From assembly GCF_001921215.1 (NCBI RefSeq), contig NZ_MSIF01000029.1:1-64000 (forward strand): a stretch of DNA of 64,000 nt, in the 5' to 3' direction. The DNA comes from Actinophytocola xinjiangensis. Lineage in GTDB: Bacteria; Actinomycetota; Actinomycetes; Mycobacteriales; Pseudonocardiaceae. Below, piece after piece: positions 31,031 to 42,633 of the stretch. The notes below the pieces were generated by a model. It had not been told where the DNA came from. It did no database searches and saw only the letters and a list, made by a program, of their open reading frames with translations. How positions within the stretch are numbered: the first letter of the stretch is position 1; each line of letters begins with the position of its first letter. Made by a program: the position numbers and the translations under genes.

Positions 31031-34000
31031 TTGAAGAACAGCTCCTCGACGGTCTCGCCCTCCACCGACCGCCGCGTCGTGCGAGCGGTCCGGTTGTCCG
31101 GCGACGTGGCGGCCGCCAGCTCGTCACGCAGCCAGGTGGCCAGGCCGGTGGCCGTGCGGGCCTCGAAGATGACCGACGTCTGCAGCCGCAGACCGACCAT
31201 GTCGGACAGCAGGTTGCGCAGTTCCACAGCGATCAGCGAGTCGAACCCCAGTTCGAGGAACGCCCGGTCCGGGTCGATCTCGGCGGAGTCGGTGTGCCCG
31301 AGCACGCCCGCCACGTTGTTCACCACGATGTCGCGCAGCACCGTCAGTCGCCCGGCCTCGTCCAGGCGCGCCAGGTGCTCGGTCAGCGAACCGTCGGACC
31401 GGGCACGGGACGCGGTGGCGCGGCGGGTGACCTTCGGGGCGAGGTCACGCAGCAGCGGAGGGGCCAGCGCGCGCAGCCCGGCCGGGTTGACCCGCAGCAG
31501 GGCCTGGACCGGCGCGTCGGTCGCGATCGCCACGTCGAACAGCGCGGTGCCCTGGGCGGCCGTCAACGGTGGCATCCAGGAACCGCTCAGTCGCTGCATC
31601 TGCGAGTCGCTCAGTTCGCTGGTCATGCCCGCCGAGGGACCCCACGTGCCCCACGCGAGCGACGTCGCCGGCTGCCCGAGCGCCCGGCGATGGGTGGCGA
31701 GCGCGTCGAGGAACGAGTTCGCCGCGGCGTAGTTGCCCTGGCCGGGACTGCCGAGCAGGCCCGAGACCGAGGAGAACATCACGAACGCGTCGACGTCACC
31801 CGCCAGTTCGTGCAGGTGCCACACGGCGTCGGCCTTCGGCGCGATCACCGCGTCGAGCCGGTCGTCGGTCAGCGAGGTGACCAGGCCGTCGTCCAGCGCT
31901 CCCGCGGTGTGCACGACGGCGGTCAGCTCGACCCCGTCGAGCAGGGCGGCCACCGAGGCCCGATCGGTCAGGTCGCACGCGGCGAACCGAAGGTGGGCGC
32001 CGTGCTCGGCGAGTTCGGCCGTCAGTTCGGCGGTGCCGGGCGCGGCGTCGCCACGGCGGCTGGCCACCAGCAGTCGTCGTGCGCCGTACGCGGTGACCAG
32101 GTGGCGGGCGAAGGTGGCGGCCAGCCCACCGCCACCGGTGATCAGCACCGTGCGGTCGGGGTCGATGCGCCGGGGCGCGATCAGCACGACCCGGGCCGGG
32201 GTCGAGTCGTCCCCGAACGCCTCGGCGATCCGGCGCACGTCCACGGCACGCGTCGGCGGTGGTGTCAGCCCGCCGTCGGCGAACGCCGGGAGCAGGTCCG
32301 CGAGAACCGCGCCCCCGGGGGTCGACCTGTCCAGTTCGTCCGTATCGTCCAGGTCGACCAGCCTGCCGGTCGCGCGGAGAAGACGCCGGGACGCCTCCAC
32401 CGGCGCACCGGCGAACGCGCCGATCACCCGGTCCATCAGCTCACCGTTCGTGGCCATCTCGAACTGGGTCAGGTACCCGGGATTGGCCGAGGACGCCACA
32501 TGGTGCTCGCCGAGGTCCATGGCGGCCAGCAGGTCCAGCGTCTGCCCCTCCGCCGTGGCGTACACCTCAGCGCCGAGCCGCCCCGCGAGGGCGACCGTGG
32601 CGACACCGGTGGCGGTGTCGGCGGAGGAGACCTGGACGAGCACCCGCTCCCCCGGGCACACGCCGGTCAGCGCCCGCGACGCCCGCAGGAACGGCGTCGG
32701 GACCGACGCGGCGGTCCGCGCGGACCAGCCGTCCGGGATCAGGGCCAGGTGGTCCTCGTCGGTGACGGCGCTGGACGCGACCGCGCCGGACAGCAGCCCG
32801 AACACCCGGTCACCGACCGTGAACCGTGTGACCTCGGCGCCGGTCTCGACGACCACCCCGGCCCCGTCGCGCCCGAGCGGGCCATCACCGAGGGCCCCCG
32901 TATCGACGGCCGCGGCGTGGACCGCGACCCGCACCTGCGTGGCGGCCAGCGGTTCCGGCTCGACGGCCACCATCCTGGGCCGCGGTCCCTCGACCCGCCA
33001 GGAACCGGCCGGCGGCACCAGCCCGCGCTCGGCCGTGCGGCTCAGTCGTGGGCTGTGCAGCACACCGTCACGTTCGGCGAGTTGCTGCTCCTGCGCGGCG
33101 AGCGCGTCGAGCAGCAGCGCGGCGCCGGGGTTCGCGGACTCCAGGTCGAGCAGCACCACGCGGTCGGGGTTCTCGGCCTGGGCCGACCGGATGAGGCCGG
33201 CCGCGGCCGCGGCGGCGAGGTCGGCCACCGGCTCACCGGCGACCGAGGCCGCACCGCGGGTGACGAACAGGATCCTCGCATCGGCCAGTCGTTCGGACTC
33301 CACCAGTTCCCGCACGAGAGCGAGGACGCGGCGAGCCGTGACGTGGACGGACTCCGCGCCGGCGGGCCCGCCGAGAAGGGGGACGAGGTAGACGTCGGGC
33401 ACCTCCGTGACCCCGGCGGGGGTGTCGGCGTACCCGATGACCTGTTCACCCGACACGTACAGCGGGTTGGCGAGGTTCAACTCGTCGCCACCGAGGACCA
33501 CCCACCGCAGGCCGGTCGGCGCGTCGGGTGGCGGTACCGGCACCCAGTCGAGCAGGAACGGGATCTCGGCGCCGGCCTGGGTCTGGGCGGGCACCGACCC
33601 GCCGGGCGCGCGCATGGACAGCGCGTCGACCGTGAGCACCGGGGCGCCCGTCGGGTCGACGGCGGCCACCGCGACCGTGTCCTGACCGGCGGGACTGAGC
33701 CGAACCCGCAGCACGCGGGCGCCCTGCGCGTGCAGCGAGACTCCCTGCCACTCGAAGGGCAGCAGCGACCGGCCGAGCCCGTTGACGAACACCGCGGCGT
33801 GCAGGGTGGCGTCGAGCAGGGCGGGGTGCAGGCCGAACCTCTCGGCGTCGGACACCTGCTCGGGCAACGCGACCTCGGCGAACACCTCGTCCTCGAGCCG
33901 CCACGCCGCGCGCAGGCCTGCGAACACGGGGCCGTAGCGGAGTCCCCGGCCGGCCAACCGAGGGTAGAAGTCGGTCAGCTCCACCGGTTCCGCGCCCTGC

Positions 34001-37000
34001 GGCGGCCAGGTGAGCGTGTCGAACGTGCCGGTCACGGTGTCGGTTACCAGTGAACCGGTGGCGTGGTGGGTCCAGTCGGCGTCCGGGTCGGCGGCCGGGC
34101 GGGAGTGCACGTCGACCGTGCGCCGGTCGTCGTTCGGGGCGCCGACCGTGATCTGCAGGGTCAGCGCGGTTCCCGCGTCGAACGCCATGGGCACCAGCAG
34201 TGTCAGCTCGTCGACGGTGGCGCAGCCGACCTCGTCGCCCGCACGCACGGCCAGTTCCAGGAAACCCGTGCCGGGGAACAGGACCGCGTCGCCGACACGG
34301 TGGTCGGACAGCCACGGATGGGTGTCGGTGGAGAGCGTTCCGGTGAGCAGGACCTCGTCGGACGACGCGAGTGCGACGGTCGCGGCGAGCAGCGGGTGGT
34401 TCGGCTCGGCCAGCCCCAGTCCGGCGGCGTCGGCCGGGGCGCCCCGTAGCGTCGGCCAGAAGCGGTCGCGGGTGAACGCGTAGGTCGGCAGGTCGACCTG
34501 ACGCCCGCCGGTGCCGGCCAACAGCGCCGTCCAGTCCACCGCGGAGCCGGCGACGTGCAGCCTGGCGAGCGAGGTGACCAACGCGCTCTCCTCGTCGCGG
34601 TCGCGGCGCAGGGCGGGCACGGCCAGCGCGCCGGACTCGGCGACCAGCGCGGTGAGCGTGCCGTCGGGCCCGAGTTCCAGGAACCGGGTGACCCCGGCGT
34701 CGGTCATCGTGGTGACGTCGTCGGCGAAGCGGACGGTGTCCCGCACGTGGTTGACCCAGTAATCAACCGACGAGACATCCTTGGGTAACGGAACCGTCGG
34801 CTGGGCGAAGGAGATTCCGGCGATGGCGGACCGGAAGTCATCGAGCATCGGATCCATCAACGGCGAGTGGAACGCGTGCGACACAGCCAACCGCCGGTAC
34901 TCGCGGCCCCCGACCACCGCCATGACCTCGGCCTCAACACCAGCCACCACAACCGAAGCCGGACCGTTCACCGCCGCGACCGACACACCGTCGGTAAGAG
35001 ACAACTCATGCTCGGCGCACCGAAGCGCCACCATCACGCCGCCCTCCGGCAACGCCTCCATCAACCCGGCACGAGCCGCCACCAAGGTGCACGCGTCCTC
35101 CAGCGAGAACACCCCCGCCACGTGCGCCGCCGCGATCTCACCGATCGAGTGCCCGGCGACGAAGTCGGGGCGAAGTCCCAGTGACTCGGCCAGGCGGTAG
35201 AGCGCGACCTGCAGCGCGAACAGCGCCGGCTGCGCCCACCCGGTCCTGTTCAGCTCGTCCGTGTCCTCGCCCCACATGACCTCACGCAGACCGGGGACCC
35301 GGTCCACGACCTCGTCGAACGCCGACGCGAACACCGGGAACCGCGCGTGCGACCCTCGGCCCATGCCGGGCCGCTGCGATCCCTGACCGGAGAACAGGAC
35401 ACCGAGCCCGCCGGGCCTGGCGACGCCGCGGGCGAGTTCGACCACTCCGGCCGATGTGGACACCAGTACCGCACGGTGGGTCAGGTTCGCCCGTGTGGCG
35501 AGGGAGCACGCCACATCCTGCGGGCGGTGACGGCTCGCGGCCTGGACGACCTGGTCGACCTGCGCGTCCAGCGCCTCGGCCGCGGCGGCCGACACCGGCC
35601 ACGGCACGATCGCGGCGGACACCACCGTGTCCGGTTCGGTCGCGGGCTCGGGTTCCGGTGACTCCAGGATCACGTGCGCGTTGCACCCGCTGATGCCGAA
35701 CGACGACACCCCGGCGCGGCGCGGCCGGTTGGTCGACGGCCACGGGGTGGCCTCGGTCACGACCCGTACGGCACCGGCCGTCCAGTCCACCTCGGACGTC
35801 GGCGTGGTCACGTGCAGGGTCGCGGGTACCACGCCGTGACGCATGGCGAGGATCGACTTGATGAGCCCGGCGACCCCGGCCGCGGCCTGGGTGTGCCCCA
35901 GGTTCGACTTCACCGAACCCACCAGCAGCGGCGTCTCGCGGTCCTGCCCGTAGGTGGCGAGCAGGGCCTGTGCCTCGATCGGGTCACCCAGGCGCGTGCC
36001 GGTTCCGTGTGCCTCCACGACGTCCACCTCGGACGGCGTGAGCCCGGCGCCCGCCAGCGCGGCGCGGATCACCCGCTGCTGCGAGGGGCCGTTCGGCGCG
36101 GTCAGCCCGTTGGACGCGCCGTCGGAGTTCACCGAGGAGCCGCGCACCAGTGCGAGCACTCGGTGGCCGTTGCGGCGTGCGTCGGACAACCGCTCCAGCA
36201 CCAGTACCCCGACGCCCTCCGACCACCCGGTGCCGTCCGCGTCGTCGGAGAACGCCTTGCACCGCCCGTCCGGCGCGAGTCCACCCTGGATGGTGAAGTC
36301 GGCGAAGTTCGAGGACGTGGACATCACGGTGACGCCACCGGCCAGCGCGAGGGTGGCTTCGCCGTCCCGCAACGATCGCGCCGCGAGGTGCAGCGACACC
36401 AGCGACGACGAGCAGGCGGTGTCGACGGTGACCGTCGGGCCCTCCAGCCCCAGGACGTAGGACAGGCGCCCGGACATGACGCTCGCCGCCGTGCCGGTGC
36501 CGCCGTGGCCCTCCTGATCCACTCCGGAGAAGAACATCAGGTGCGTGTAGTCCTGGCCGCTCGCGCCGACGAACACGCCGGTCCTGCTGCCCCGCAACGA
36601 CTCCGGGTCGATCCCCGACCGCTCCAGCGCCTCCCACGACACCTCGAGCAGCTGCCGCTGCTGCGGGTCCATGGCCAGCGCCTCACGTGGCGAGATCCCG
36701 AACATTCCGGGATCGAAGTCCGCCACGTCGTACAGGAACCCGCCGCGACCGGTGGCGCTGTGACCCTGTCCGTCCCCGCCGAGGACGTCCAGCTCCCAAC
36801 CGCGGTCGGCCGGGAAGGCGCCGACACCGTCGGCCTCCCGTTCGAGCATGTCCCACAGGTCCTCCGGGGACCGGACGCCACCGGGGAACCGGCAGGCCAT
36901 CCCGACGACGGCGACCGGCTCCTGCCGGCCCGCCTCGACCTCCTCGAGCCTCGCCCTCGTCCTGCGCAGGTCGGTCGTGACCCATTTCAGGTACTCGACC

Positions 37001-37020
37001 AGCTCACTCTCGTCAGGCAT
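30220..37020 (-). CDS. Terminal type I PKS subunit with thioesterase (PKS-D)
   Basis: 2266 residues from ATG 37020-37018, chosen because GGAAGGAAAGG ends 5 nt upstream and the protein then opens with the docking helix [20 protein letters not shown]. Domains in order: KS (about 35-450, Cys203), AT (Ser625 in GHSIGE, HAFHS about 716; malonyl), DH (His907, [15 protein letters not shown]), a decayed ER (about 1365-1540), KR (from about 1625, [16 protein letters not shown]-type), ACP (Ser1928), TE (about 2000-2266). The DH motif reads [11 protein letters not shown], with Asp where HxxxGxxxxP has Gly. The KR cofactor loop is one residue short (TGGGGLAA). If DH and KR work, the chain is released as an alpha,beta-unsaturated acyl unit and probably cyclised by the TE. 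The gene lies 32 bp after PKS-C and has one TTA codon (34786-34788). Confidence 0.95.
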   Translation of the reverse strand: MPDESELVEYLKWVTTDLRRTRARLEEVEAGRQEPVAVVGMACRFPGGVRSPEDLWDMLEREADGVGAFPADRGWELDVLGGDGQGHSATGRGGFLYDVADFDPGMFGISPREALAMDPQQRQLLEVSWEALERSGIDPESLRGSRTGVFVGASGQDYTHLMFFSGVDQEGHGGTGTAASVMSGRLSYVLGLEGPTVTVDTACSSSLVSLHLAARSLRDGEATLALAGGVTVMSTSSNFADFTIQGGLAPDGRCKAFSDDADGTGWSEGVGVLVLERLSDARRNGHRVLALVRGSSVNSDGASNGLTAPNGPSQQRVIRAALAGAGLTPSEVDVVEAHGTGTRLGDPIEAQALLATYGQDRETPLLVGSVKSNLGHTQAAAGVAGLIKSILAMRHGVVPATLHVTTPTSEVDWTAGAVRVVTEATPWPSTNRPRRAGVSSFGISGCNAHVILESPEPEPATEPDTVVSAAIVPWPVSAAAAEALDAQVDQVVQAASRHRPQDVACSLATRANLTHRAVLVSTSAGVVELARGVARPGGLGVLFSGQGSQRPGMGRGSHARFPVFASAFDEVVDRVPGLREVMWGEDTDELNRTGWAQPALFALQVALYRLAESLGLRPDFVAGHSIGEIAAAHVAGVFSLEDACTLVAARAGLMEALPEGGVMVALRCAEHELSLTDGVSVAAVNGPASVVVAGVEAEVMAVVGGREYRRLAVSHAFHSPLMDPMLDDFRSAIAGISFAQPTVPLPKDVSSVDYWVNHVRDTVRFADDVTTMTDAGVTRFLELGPDGTLTALVAESGALAVPALRRDRDEESALVTSLARLHVAGSAVDWTALLAGTGGRQVDLPTYAFTRDRFWPTLRGAPADAAGLGLAEPNHPLLAATVALASSDEVLLTGTLSTDTHPWLSDHRVGDAVLFPGTGFLELAVRAGDEVGCATVDELTLLVPMAFDAGTALTLQITVGAPNDDRRTVDVHSRPAADPDADWTHHATGSLVTDTVTGTFDTLTWPPQGAEPVELTDFYPRLAGRGLRYGPVFAGLRAAWRLEDEVFAEVALPEQVSDAERFGLHPALLDATLHAAVFVNGLGRSLLPFEWQGVSLHAQGARVLRVRLSPAGQDTVAVAAVDPTGAPVLTVDALSMRAPGGSVPAQTQAGAEIPFLLDWVPVPPPDAPTGLRWVVLGGDELNLANPLYVSGEQVIGYADTPAGVTEVPDVYLVPLLGGPAGAESVHVTARRVLALVRELVESERLADARILFVTRGAASVAGEPVADLAAAAAAGLIRSAQAENPDRVVLLDLESANPGAALLLDALAAQEQQLAERDGVLHSPRLSRTAERGLVPPAGSWRVEGPRPRMVAVEPEPLAATQVRVAVHAAAVDTGALGDGPLGRDGAGVVVETGAEVTRFTVGDRVFGLLSGAVASSAVTDEDHLALIPDGWSARTAASVPTPFLRASRALTGVCPGERVLVQVSSADTATGVATVALAGRLGAEVYATAEGQTLDLLAAMDLGEHHVASSANPGYLTQFEMATNGELMDRVIGAFAGAPVEASRRLLRATGRLVDLDDTDELDRSTPGGAVLADLLPAFADGGLTPPPTRAVDVRRIAEAFGDDSTPARVVLIAPRRIDPDRTVLITGGGGLAATFARHLVTAYGARRLLVASRRGDAAPGTAELTAELAEHGAHLRFAACDLTDRASVAALLDGVELTAVVHTAGALDDGLVTSLTDDRLDAVIAPKADAVWHLHELAGDVDAFVMFSSVSGLLGSPGQGNYAAANSFLDALATHRRALGQPATSLAWGTWGPSAGMTSELSDSQMQRLSGSWMPPLTAAQGTALFDVAIATDAPVQALLRVNPAGLRALAPPLLRDLAPKVTRRATASRARSDGSLTEHLARLDEAGRLTVLRDIVVNNVAGVLGHTDSAEIDPDRAFLELGFDSLIAVELRNLLSDMVGLRLQTSVIFEARTATGLATWLRDELAAATSPDNRTARTTRRSVEGETVEELFFNAVRANRIPQAMRMLNAVAATRTQFHNPAELVDLSEPVTLAQGPAKPRLICVAAPGATGGVHQYARLSAHFRGERTVNALPLMGFATGEPLPATADAAIRILAESALHASEGDPFVLVGHSSAGALAFLAANMLVDTWGIRPDAVIMLDTLGFSYANSDNDNIDFDNIGKYYFADIDSPTVSLDTARLTAMAHWQARVEEITPAPPVVPTLLLQCSKREDGSPLDTSFAPVPADTVIVIDADHHSLAQEDSAMTAGLMRQWLATTVPTTP
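34786..34788 (-). other. TTA leucine codon in PKS-D
   Basis: Codon about 745, in the AT segment [10 protein letters not shown]. It is one of only two TTA codons I could find in all the coding sequence here. In streptomycetes TTA codons make translation depend on the bldA tRNA. Confidence 0.8.
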
Positions 37021-37052
37021 GTCAGCCTTTCCTTCCGCACACCGAGCCGAGG

Positions 37053-40000
37053 TCACTGACCCGGCCGTCGCCCCAGTTCGTTGTCGATGAAGGCGAGCAG
37101 GTCCGAGGCGCTCGCCGTGTTCAGCTTCTCGGCCATGTCGGCGTCCCCGGTCTGGTCGCCGGAGTCGCTCACCAGCGCCAGCAACGCCCGCAGTCGTCCG
37201 CTCACGCCCGCCTTCGTGACCTCGTCGAGCTCTCCGGCGGCCAGGACCGACTCGACCCGCGCGAGGTCGCCGAGCACCACGCCGCCCGCGTCCGGAGCCG
37301 CCTGCCCCGCCTCGCCGATCGCCGCCAGCAGTTCGGCGGTGACGTACTCGGTGAGCACGGCCGGGGTCGGGTAGTCGAAGACCAGGGTCGCCGGCAGCGG
37401 CAGGCCGGTGGCGGCGGTGAGCCGGTTGCGCAGTTCGCCGGAGGTCAGCGAGTCGAACCCGAGCATCCGGAACTCCCGTCGCGGATCGATCGACCTCGGC
37501 CCGCCTCGCCCGAGTACCGCCGCCGCGGCGCCGCGCACCACCTCACTGACGAGCTTGCCTCTGCCCGCGTCGTCCAGCGCCAGAAACCGTTCGGCCAGCT
37601 CCTCCGCCGAGCCGCCGACGTCCGCCGCGAGGTCGCGCAGCACAGGCAGGTCCGCGTGCTCGCCGGGGCGCGGCACCAGGACCGGCTCGACCGAGCCGAG
37701 CGCGACGTCGAGCCGCGCCGGGTCGGACGGCCCGGCCAGCACGGTCGCGGCCAGACCGGCGGCACGCCGCAGGCCGGCGATCGCGTCGAGGACCGCGCCG
37801 TCCGCGCTGCCGAACACGCCCGGGTCGGGTGAGAGCAGCACGAACGCCGACAGGTCCCGCCCGGTGGTCAGCTCGTGCAGATGCCAGGCCACGGTCGTCG
37901 ACGGACCGGCGTGCACGATCGCGTCCGGGGCCACCTCGTCGATCAGGGTGGCCAGTTCGTCGCGGCTCGTGGCGTCGGTTCGCACGGCCCGGTCGTCGAG
38001 ATGACCGGTCAGTCTCCCGTGCGGGTCACCGGTGACGAGCACCGCGCCGTGCGCCGGACGGGGCACGGTCAGCACGAGCTTGCCGACGTGCTTGGCGTTG
38101 CTCATGTGCCGGAACGCGTCGCGTGCCGCGCGCACGTCCCACGCGCGCACCGGCAGCGTGGCGATCGCGCCGGAGGCGAACAGCGCCACCAGTTCCTCCA
38201 GCATCTGCCGGATTCGGGCCGGGTCGACCTGACCGAGGTCGAACGCCTGGTAGGAGATGTCGGGCAGCGACGCCGGGTCGCGCAGGTCGGTCTTGCCCAT
38301 CTCCAGGAACCGCCCGCCCCGGTCGAGCAGGTCCAGTGACGAGTCGATGAACGACCCGGTCAGCGAGTTGAGCACGACGTCGACCTGGCCGAACTTCGCC
38401 GAGAAGCCGAGATCGCGGGAGGACGCGATGTGGTCGTCGCTCAGGCCCAGCTCGCGCAGGGTTTCCCATTTGGACTCACTGGCGGTGGCGAACACCTCGG
38501 CGCCGGCGTGCCGGGCGAGTTGGATGGCTGCCATGCCGACACCGCCCGCGCCCGCGTGCACGAGCACGCGCTCACCCGGCTGGAGCCGTGCGAGGTCACC
38601 GAGGGCGTGGTGCGCGGTGAGGAACACCAGCGGCACCGAGGCCGCGGTCCGGTCGTCCCAGTCCGCCGGTGTCCTGGTCAGCAGGCGCGCGTCGGTGACG
38701 CCGACCGGGCCGAAACCGCCGGGGAGCATGCCCATCACGCGGTCGCCGACCGCGAGGTCGGTGACGTCCCGGCCCGTCTCGATGACGACGCCCGCCGCCT
38801 CGGAGCCGAGCGGGCCCGCCTCGCCGGGGTAGCGCCCCAACGCGTTGAGCACGTCACGGAAGTTCATTCCGGCGGCGCGGACGGCGACGCGGACCTGGTG
38901 TGGCGCGAGCGGCGCGTCAGCCTCCGGGTGGGGCACGAGCGCGAGATCGTCGAGGCTGCCCCGTTGCCGGGTGTCCAGCCGCCACGGCCCGACGGCGGGA
39001 GTCGCTAGCGTCGTGACCGGCGCGAGCCGGGCAAGGGTGGCCACCCCGTCGCGGACGGCGACCTCGGTCTCCCCCGCGGCCAGCAGCGCGGGCACGGTCG
39101 CCATGGCGGTCTCGTCGAGCACGCCGTCGAGCAACAGGAACCGGCCGGGGTGGTCTCGCTGTGCCGCGCGGACGACACCCCACGCGGCGGCCGCCGCAGG
39201 GTCGGTGACCGGGTCGACCGCGCCCTCGGTGCGCACCACCAGACAGGAGCTGGCGAACCGGGGGTCGCCAAGCCAGGTGCCGACCAGTCCGGCGGCCCGC
39301 TCGGTGACGCGCGCGATGGCGTCCAGGTCCGCGCCGCCGTCGAGGGTGTACGCCACCAGTTCGGGCACCGGGCCCGCCGCGAGGGTGGCGAAGTCGGGGA
39401 CGTCGGTGCCGACGACCGCCCAACCCGCCTGCGCCGGGGCGACCTCGGCGGGCAACCAGTCGACGCGGTACAGGTCGTCGGCCGCCGTACGGGGCAACGG
39501 CGCGGACAGTGTCCGTGCGCGTAACGCGAGCGAGCTCACGGTGAGCACCGGCTCACCGTCGTGCGCCACCGCGGCCACCTCGAAACTGTTCTGGCCCAAC
39601 GGGGCCAGTCGCGCGCGCAGCGCCCGGGCACCGGGAGCGTGCACGGTCACGCCGCGCCACTCGAACGGCAGGTGCGCCTCACCCAGCTCGGCCACGAACA
39701 CGTCCGCGTGCAGCACGGCGTCCAGCAGCGCGGGATGCACGCCGAACATCTCGGTGGCGCCGGCGGCCTCCGGCAGCTCGACGTCGACGTACACCGCGCC
39801 GTCGAGCACCCAGGCCGCCCGCAGGCCACGGAACGCCGGACCGTAGTTGATGCCCGCCTCGATCTCGCCCACCGAGTGGTAGAACTCGCTCACGTCCACG
39901 GGCGTCGCGCCGGGCGGCGGCCACTGCGCGACCGACAGCGCCGGCGGCGCCACGGGCGCGGGGGCGAGCACGCCGGTCGCGTGGTGGACCCAGCCGTCGT

Positions 40001-42614
40001 GCCCGGCACGCGCGTGGATGTCGACCGCCCGCCTGCCGTCGGGGTCGGGTGGGGAGACGATCACCTGTACGCCGTACTCGACGCCTTCGGCGAGCGCGAC
40101 CGGCACCTGGAGCACGAGGTCCTCGACGGTCGCCAGGCCGACCTCGGCGGCGGCCCGACCGGCCATCTCCAGCAGGGCGGAGCCAGGCAGCAGCACCTGG
40201 CCGCCGACGCGGTGGTCGGCGATCCACGGGTGTGTGGCCAGCGACAGCGTGCCCGACAGCACGGTGACATCGGTGGACGCGAGCACGAACGTCGCGTCGA
40301 GAAGCGCGCGCCCGTCCGGGGCACCGAAGGCGGGCCACCAGCGCCGCGACTGGAACGCGTAGGTGGGCAGGTCGGTGTGTCTACCGCCGATGCCGGCCAG
40401 TACCGCCGTCCAGTCCACGGTGGACCCGAGAACGTGCAGGCCGGCGAGCGCGGCGACGAACGCTCGTTCCTCGCCGTCCGGCCCCTGCGGCCCGAGGGTG
40501 AGGACCGCGGTGGCTCCAGGGACCTCGGTGACCGGACGCCAGGTGAGCCAGTACTCGGCGGAGACGAGGTCGCCCTCGGTGATCCCGAGTGGCACGCGCG
40601 GGGTCGAGAACGTCAGTTTGTCCAGCAGGGAACGGAAACCGGCGAGCAGGGGGTCGGCGGCGTCGGTGAGGTGGAGATCGACGAGGCGTCCCTGTGCGAC
40701 CACGAGCATCGCGGCCTCGCGCAACGAGAGCGCCCCGGCGACGTGCGCGGCGGCCACCGAGTGCCCGGCGACGTACTCCGGACGCAGGCCAACGGACTCG
40801 GCGAGCCGGAAGAGCGCGACCTCGACGGCGAACACGGCGGGCCGGGCCACGGTCTCGGTCTCCAGCGGCGCCGGGTCGGTGCCCCACATCGCCTCCCGCA
40901 GACCGGTGGACAGCAGCGGGTCCAGCTCGGCGCTCACCTCGTCGAACACCGAGGCGAACGCGGGGAACCGCGCGTACAGTTCACGGCCCATGCCGGGACG
41001 CTGGGTACCCGCTCCCGGCAACAGCACGCCGAGTTCGCGGTGGGTGGCGGTTCCCCGTGCGAGAACGGTGTCGCCGTCGAACACGACCCGGTGGGCCAAC
41101 GCCGTGCGGTGGGCGAGGGTGTGGGCCACGTCCCGCGCGGACGCGGGCCCACGGTCGGCGCCGCGCAGCCGTGCGATCTGCTCGGTGAGCGCCTCGGCGG
41201 TGGCGCCGGAGACCACGAACGGCAGGACCTCGGCCCGCACGGGTTCGGTGTCGGTGTCGGTGTCGATGTCGTCGGGGCTGGGCGCCTGTTCGAGGATCAC
41301 GTGCGCGTTCGTGCCGCCGATGCCGAAAGCGGAGACCGCGGCGCGTCTGGGCCGGTCGAGACCCGGCCACGGTCGTCGGCTCGCGGCAAGCGCGATCCCG
41401 CCCGTCCAGTCCACAAGGGATGACGGGTTGGCGACGTGCAGGGTCGCGGGCACCACACCGTGGCGCAGGGCGAGCACCATCTTGATGATCCCGGCCACCC
41501 CGGCGGCGGCCTGGGTGTGCCCCAGGTTCGACTTCACCGAACCGACCAGCAGTGGCGTCGCCCGGTTCTGGCCGTAGGTGGCGAGCAGCGCCTGTGCCTC
41601 GATCGGATCGCCGAGCTGGGTTCCGGTGCCGTGAGCGTCCACCACGTCGACGTCCGCAGTGGACAGTCCGGCCGACGCGAGCGCCTGGCGGATCAGCCGC
41701 TGCTGCGACGGCCCGTTCGGCGCGGTCAGCCCGTTGGACGCGCCGTCGGAGTTCACCGAGGAGCCGCGCACGACGGCGAGCACCGGGTGGCCGTTGCGCC
41801 GCGCGTCGGACAGTCGTTCCAGCACGAGCATCCCGACGCCCTCGGACCAGCCGATGCCGTCGGCCTCCTCGGCGAAGGCCTTGCACTGACCGTCCGCTGG
41901 AACTCCGCTGTGGACGAAGCTGGTCGAGGTGGTCAGGACGGTGGCCCCGCCCGCGAGCGCGAGCGCGCATTCGCCGTCCCGCAACGCCTTCGCCGCCAGG
42001 TGCAGGGTCACCAGTGAGGACGAGCAGGCGGTGTCGACGGTGACCGACGGTCCCTCCAGACCGAAGGTGTAGGACAGCCTGCCGGAGATGACGCTGGCCG
42101 CGACCCCGGACCCGTCATCCTCGGCCAGCTCCTCGGTGCCGGACTGGCGCGCGGCGAGCAGCACGTGCCGGTAGTCCTGTCCGTTGGTGCCGACGAACAC
42201 GCCGGTCCCGCTGCCCCGCAACGACTCCGGGTCGATCCCCGCTCGTTCGACCGCCTCCCAGGACACCTCGAGCAGCTGCCGCTGCTGGGGGTCCATGGAC
42301 AGCGCCTCGCCGGGGGCCACGTCGAAGAACTCGGCGTCGAACGACGCGGCGTCGGCGATGAACCCGCCCCTGGCGTCCAGCGTGGGGTCCCAGCCCCGGT
42401 CGGCCGGCAGCGGGCCGATGCCGTGCTCACCACGGGTCAGCAGGCCCCACAGGTCGGCCGGGGACCGCACGTCGCCCGGGAACCGGCAGGCCATGCCGAT
42501 GATCGCGACCGGCTCGTGCCGTACGTTCTCGGCCTGCGCGAGCCGCTGCCGCGTCTGGTGAAGGTCCGCCGTCACCCATTTCAGGGCTTCGACGAGCTCG
42601 GCTTCGTCCGCCAT
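37053..42614 (-). CDS. Single-module type I PKS subunit with damaged AT and KR (PKS-C)
   Basis: 1853 residues, start ATG 42614-42612 after GGGAGAGG (42621-42628), 19 bp behind PKS-B. It begins with the docking helix [22 protein letters not shown] (about 35-450): DTACSSSLV Cys197, but FFGISPREA is replaced by FFDVAPGEA and EAHGTGT by DAHGTGT. AT (about 525-740) is heavily eroded: GAGTQR for [17 protein letters not shown] lacking the Gly-Glu of GHSxGE, and the block with the catalytic His (HAFHS) is missing. DH is intact ([11 protein letters not shown], His801; [15 protein letters not shown]). ER is intact ([15 protein letters not shown] about 1251; GAGGVG about 1356). The KR (about 1520-1680) has lost both the cofactor loop and the Ser/Tyr centre. 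ACP Ser1722; C-terminal docking domain about 1760-1853. As read it cannot load its own extender or reduce a ketone. It may be bypassed, act as a pass-through, or be helped in trans. Confidence 0.94.
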   Translation of the reverse strand: MADEAELVEALKWVTADLHQTRQRLAQAENVRHEPVAIIGMACRFPGDVRSPADLWGLLTRGEHGIGPLPADRGWDPTLDARGGFIADAASFDAEFFDVAPGEALSMDPQQRQLLEVSWEAVERAGIDPESLRGSGTGVFVGTNGQDYRHVLLAARQSGTEELAEDDGSGVAASVISGRLSYTFGLEGPSVTVDTACSSSLVTLHLAAKALRDGECALALAGGATVLTTSTSFVHSGVPADGQCKAFAEEADGIGWSEGVGMLVLERLSDARRNGHPVLAVVRGSSVNSDGASNGLTAPNGPSQQRLIRQALASAGLSTADVDVVDAHGTGTQLGDPIEAQALLATYGQNRATPLLVGSVKSNLGHTQAAAGVAGIIKMVLALRHGVVPATLHVANPSSLVDWTGGIALAASRRPWPGLDRPRRAAVSAFGIGGTNAHVILEQAPSPDDIDTDTDTEPVRAEVLPFVVSGATAEALTEQIARLRGADRGPASARDVAHTLAHRTALAHRVVFDGDTVLARGTATHRELGVLLPGAGTQRPGMGRELYARFPAFASVFDEVSAELDPLLSTGLREAMWGTDPAPLETETVARPAVFAVEVALFRLAESVGLRPEYVAGHSVAAAHVAGALSLREAAMLVVAQGRLVDLHLTDAADPLLAGFRSLLDKLTFSTPRVPLGITEGDLVSAEYWLTWRPVTEVPGATAVLTLGPQGPDGEERAFVAALAGLHVLGSTVDWTAVLAGIGGRHTDLPTYAFQSRRWWPAFGAPDGRALLDATFVLASTDVTVLSGTLSLATHPWIADHRVGGQVLLPGSALLEMAGRAAAEVGLATVEDLVLQVPVALAEGVEYGVQVIVSPPDPDGRRAVDIHARAGHDGWVHHATGVLAPAPVAPPALSVAQWPPPGATPVDVSEFYHSVGEIEAGINYGPAFRGLRAAWVLDGAVYVDVELPEAAGATEMFGVHPALLDAVLHADVFVAELGEAHLPFEWRGVTVHAPGARALRARLAPLGQNSFEVAAVAHDGEPVLTVSSLALRARTLSAPLPRTAADDLYRVDWLPAEVAPAQAGWAVVGTDVPDFATLAAGPVPELVAYTLDGGADLDAIARVTERAAGLVGTWLGDPRFASSCLVVRTEGAVDPVTDPAAAAAWGVVRAAQRDHPGRFLLLDGVLDETAMATVPALLAAGETEVAVRDGVATLARLAPVTTLATPAVGPWRLDTRQRGSLDDLALVPHPEADAPLAPHQVRVAVRAAGMNFRDVLNALGRYPGEAGPLGSEAAGVVIETGRDVTDLAVGDRVMGMLPGGFGPVGVTDARLLTRTPADWDDRTAASVPLVFLTAHHALGDLARLQPGERVLVHAGAGGVGMAAIQLARHAGAEVFATASESKWETLRELGLSDDHIASSRDLGFSAKFGQVDVVLNSLTGSFIDSSLDLLDRGGRFLEMGKTDLRDPASLPDISYQAFDLGQVDPARIRQMLEELVALFASGAIATLPVRAWDVRAARDAFRHMSNAKHVGKLVLTVPRPAHGAVLVTGDPHGRLTGHLDDRAVRTDATSRDELATLIDEVAPDAIVHAGPSTTVAWHLHELTTGRDLSAFVLLSPDPGVFGSADGAVLDAIAGLRRAAGLAATVLAGPSDPARLDVALGSVEPVLVPRPGEHADLPVLRDLAADVGGSAEELAERFLALDDAGRGKLVSEVVRGAAAAVLGRGGPRSIDPRREFRMLGFDSLTSGELRNRLTAATGLPLPATLVFDYPTPAVLTEYVTAELLAAIGEAGQAAPDAGGVVLGDLARVESVLAAGELDEVTKAGVSGRLRALLALVSDSGDQTGDADMAEKLNTASASDLLAFIDNELGRRPGQ
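39522..39524 (-). other. TTA leucine codon in PKS-C
   Basis: Codon about 1031 in [11 protein letters not shown], at the end of the DH region. This is the second of the two TTA codons seen, again in a late subunit. Confidence 0.8.
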
Positions 42615-42633
42615 GTCCTACCTCTCCCGTCGC

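Noticed and set aside
37021-37056. Upstream in-frame start for PKS-D at 37056
   Set aside because: The ATG at 37020 has a strong AAGGAAAGG site 5 nt away. The upstream start would translate through that site and overlap the PKS-C stop.
37053-42614. Calling PKS-C a pseudogene
   Set aside because: The frame is uninterrupted over 1853 codons, docking ends and ribosome-binding site are intact, and four of six domains look active. Only two domains are eroded, so it is annotated as a gene with damaged domains.
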